From Gymnopus androsaceus JB14 (taxonomy: Eukaryota > Basidiomycota > Agaricomycetes > Agaricales > Omphalotaceae): a stretch of 43,612 bases of DNA. The translations under genes and the position numbers were made by a program. The stretch lies in contig ML769841.1 of the NCBI GenBank assembly GCA_009733575.1, positions 1-43,612 of the forward strand. Direction: 5' to 3'. Of the stretch, positions 43,497 to 43,612 are shown piece after piece. Each line of letters opens with the position of its first letter. The stretch's first letter is position 1. The notes under the pieces were generated by a model that was not told the origin of the DNA, searched no databases, and saw only the letters and a program-made list of their open reading frames with translations.

Positions 43497-43612
43497 CATC
43501 AGCAAAACCTGAGTATTCTGTACAAAGCCCACAGCACTTATAGCACCCATAGCAAGGCACCCCTCCATCAGCAAAACCTGTATTCTCACTGGAGAAAAAC
43601 CAATAGATTTTG
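43497..43612. mobile_element. CATCAGCAAAACC elements, nested, cut by window end
   Basis: CATCAGCAAAACCTGAGTAT at 43497 with following CATAGCA words resembles type A (41653). At 43566 a second start, CATCAGCAAAACCTGTATTC and CACTGGAG, resembles type B (21686). Type B therefore seems inserted in type A. The right ends lie outside the window. Confidence 0.65.

Overview
This window is repeat-dense DNA from a filamentous fungus, most likely a mushroom-forming basidiomycete. That assignment is an inference. It rests on coding exons split by ~47-60 bp GT..AG introns with CTAAC-like branch sites, on chromodomain Ty3/gypsy retrotransposons, and on a hAT transposase with about ten such introns. I see no bacterial-type operons, rRNA or CRISPR. 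Nearly everything recognisable is mobile or derived from mobile DNA. The only plausible host genes are a small spliced reading frame at 361-1129 (minus strand) and one weak exon near 42.5 kb.

Layout. 1-1.2 kb: predicted spliced gene. 1.70-5.25 kb: complete but dead hAT element with a perfect 8-bp target duplication. 8.11-8.99 kb: terminal-inverted-repeat (TIR) element with 67-bp ends, a nested inverted repeat and telomere-like motifs. 10.0-39.4 kb: remains of an old gypsy element (gypsy-3, minus strand). Its 3' LTR, an antisense accessory gene (ORF3) and the integrase/chromodomain end of pol have been pulled apart by later insertions. 39.4-43.6 kb: a cluster of short non-autonomous TIR elements of at least four kinds.

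The insertions into gypsy-3 are nested. A foldback-like element with ~1 kb arms (11554-23989) sits in ORF3. Its left arm carries a TA-flanked MITE, the right TIR of that MITE carries gypsy-1 (12745-21165), and gypsy-1 gag carries a further ~1.75 kb insertion. The right arm carries a hAT MITE and a second TA-flanked MITE. Further along ORF3 lies an unidentified insertion that contains gypsy-2 (24802-33173). Two more hAT MITEs lie near the ORF3/pol junction.

Gypsy-1 encodes gag and pol. Gypsy-2 encodes gag, pol and a convergent antisense, spliced ORF3 between pol and the 3' LTR. Gypsy-3 shows the same antisense ORF3 arrangement, and the two ORF3 products share a similar cysteine-spacing module and coiled-coil-rich segments. 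Almost all premature stops in these elements can be explained by C-to-T change, mostly CGA to TGA. Three active-site aspartates have become asparagine, the matching change on the other strand. The window therefore looks like a silenced, decayed transposon nest. The antisense ORF3 module and the tandem integrase zinc domains of gypsy-3 are the points most worth following up.
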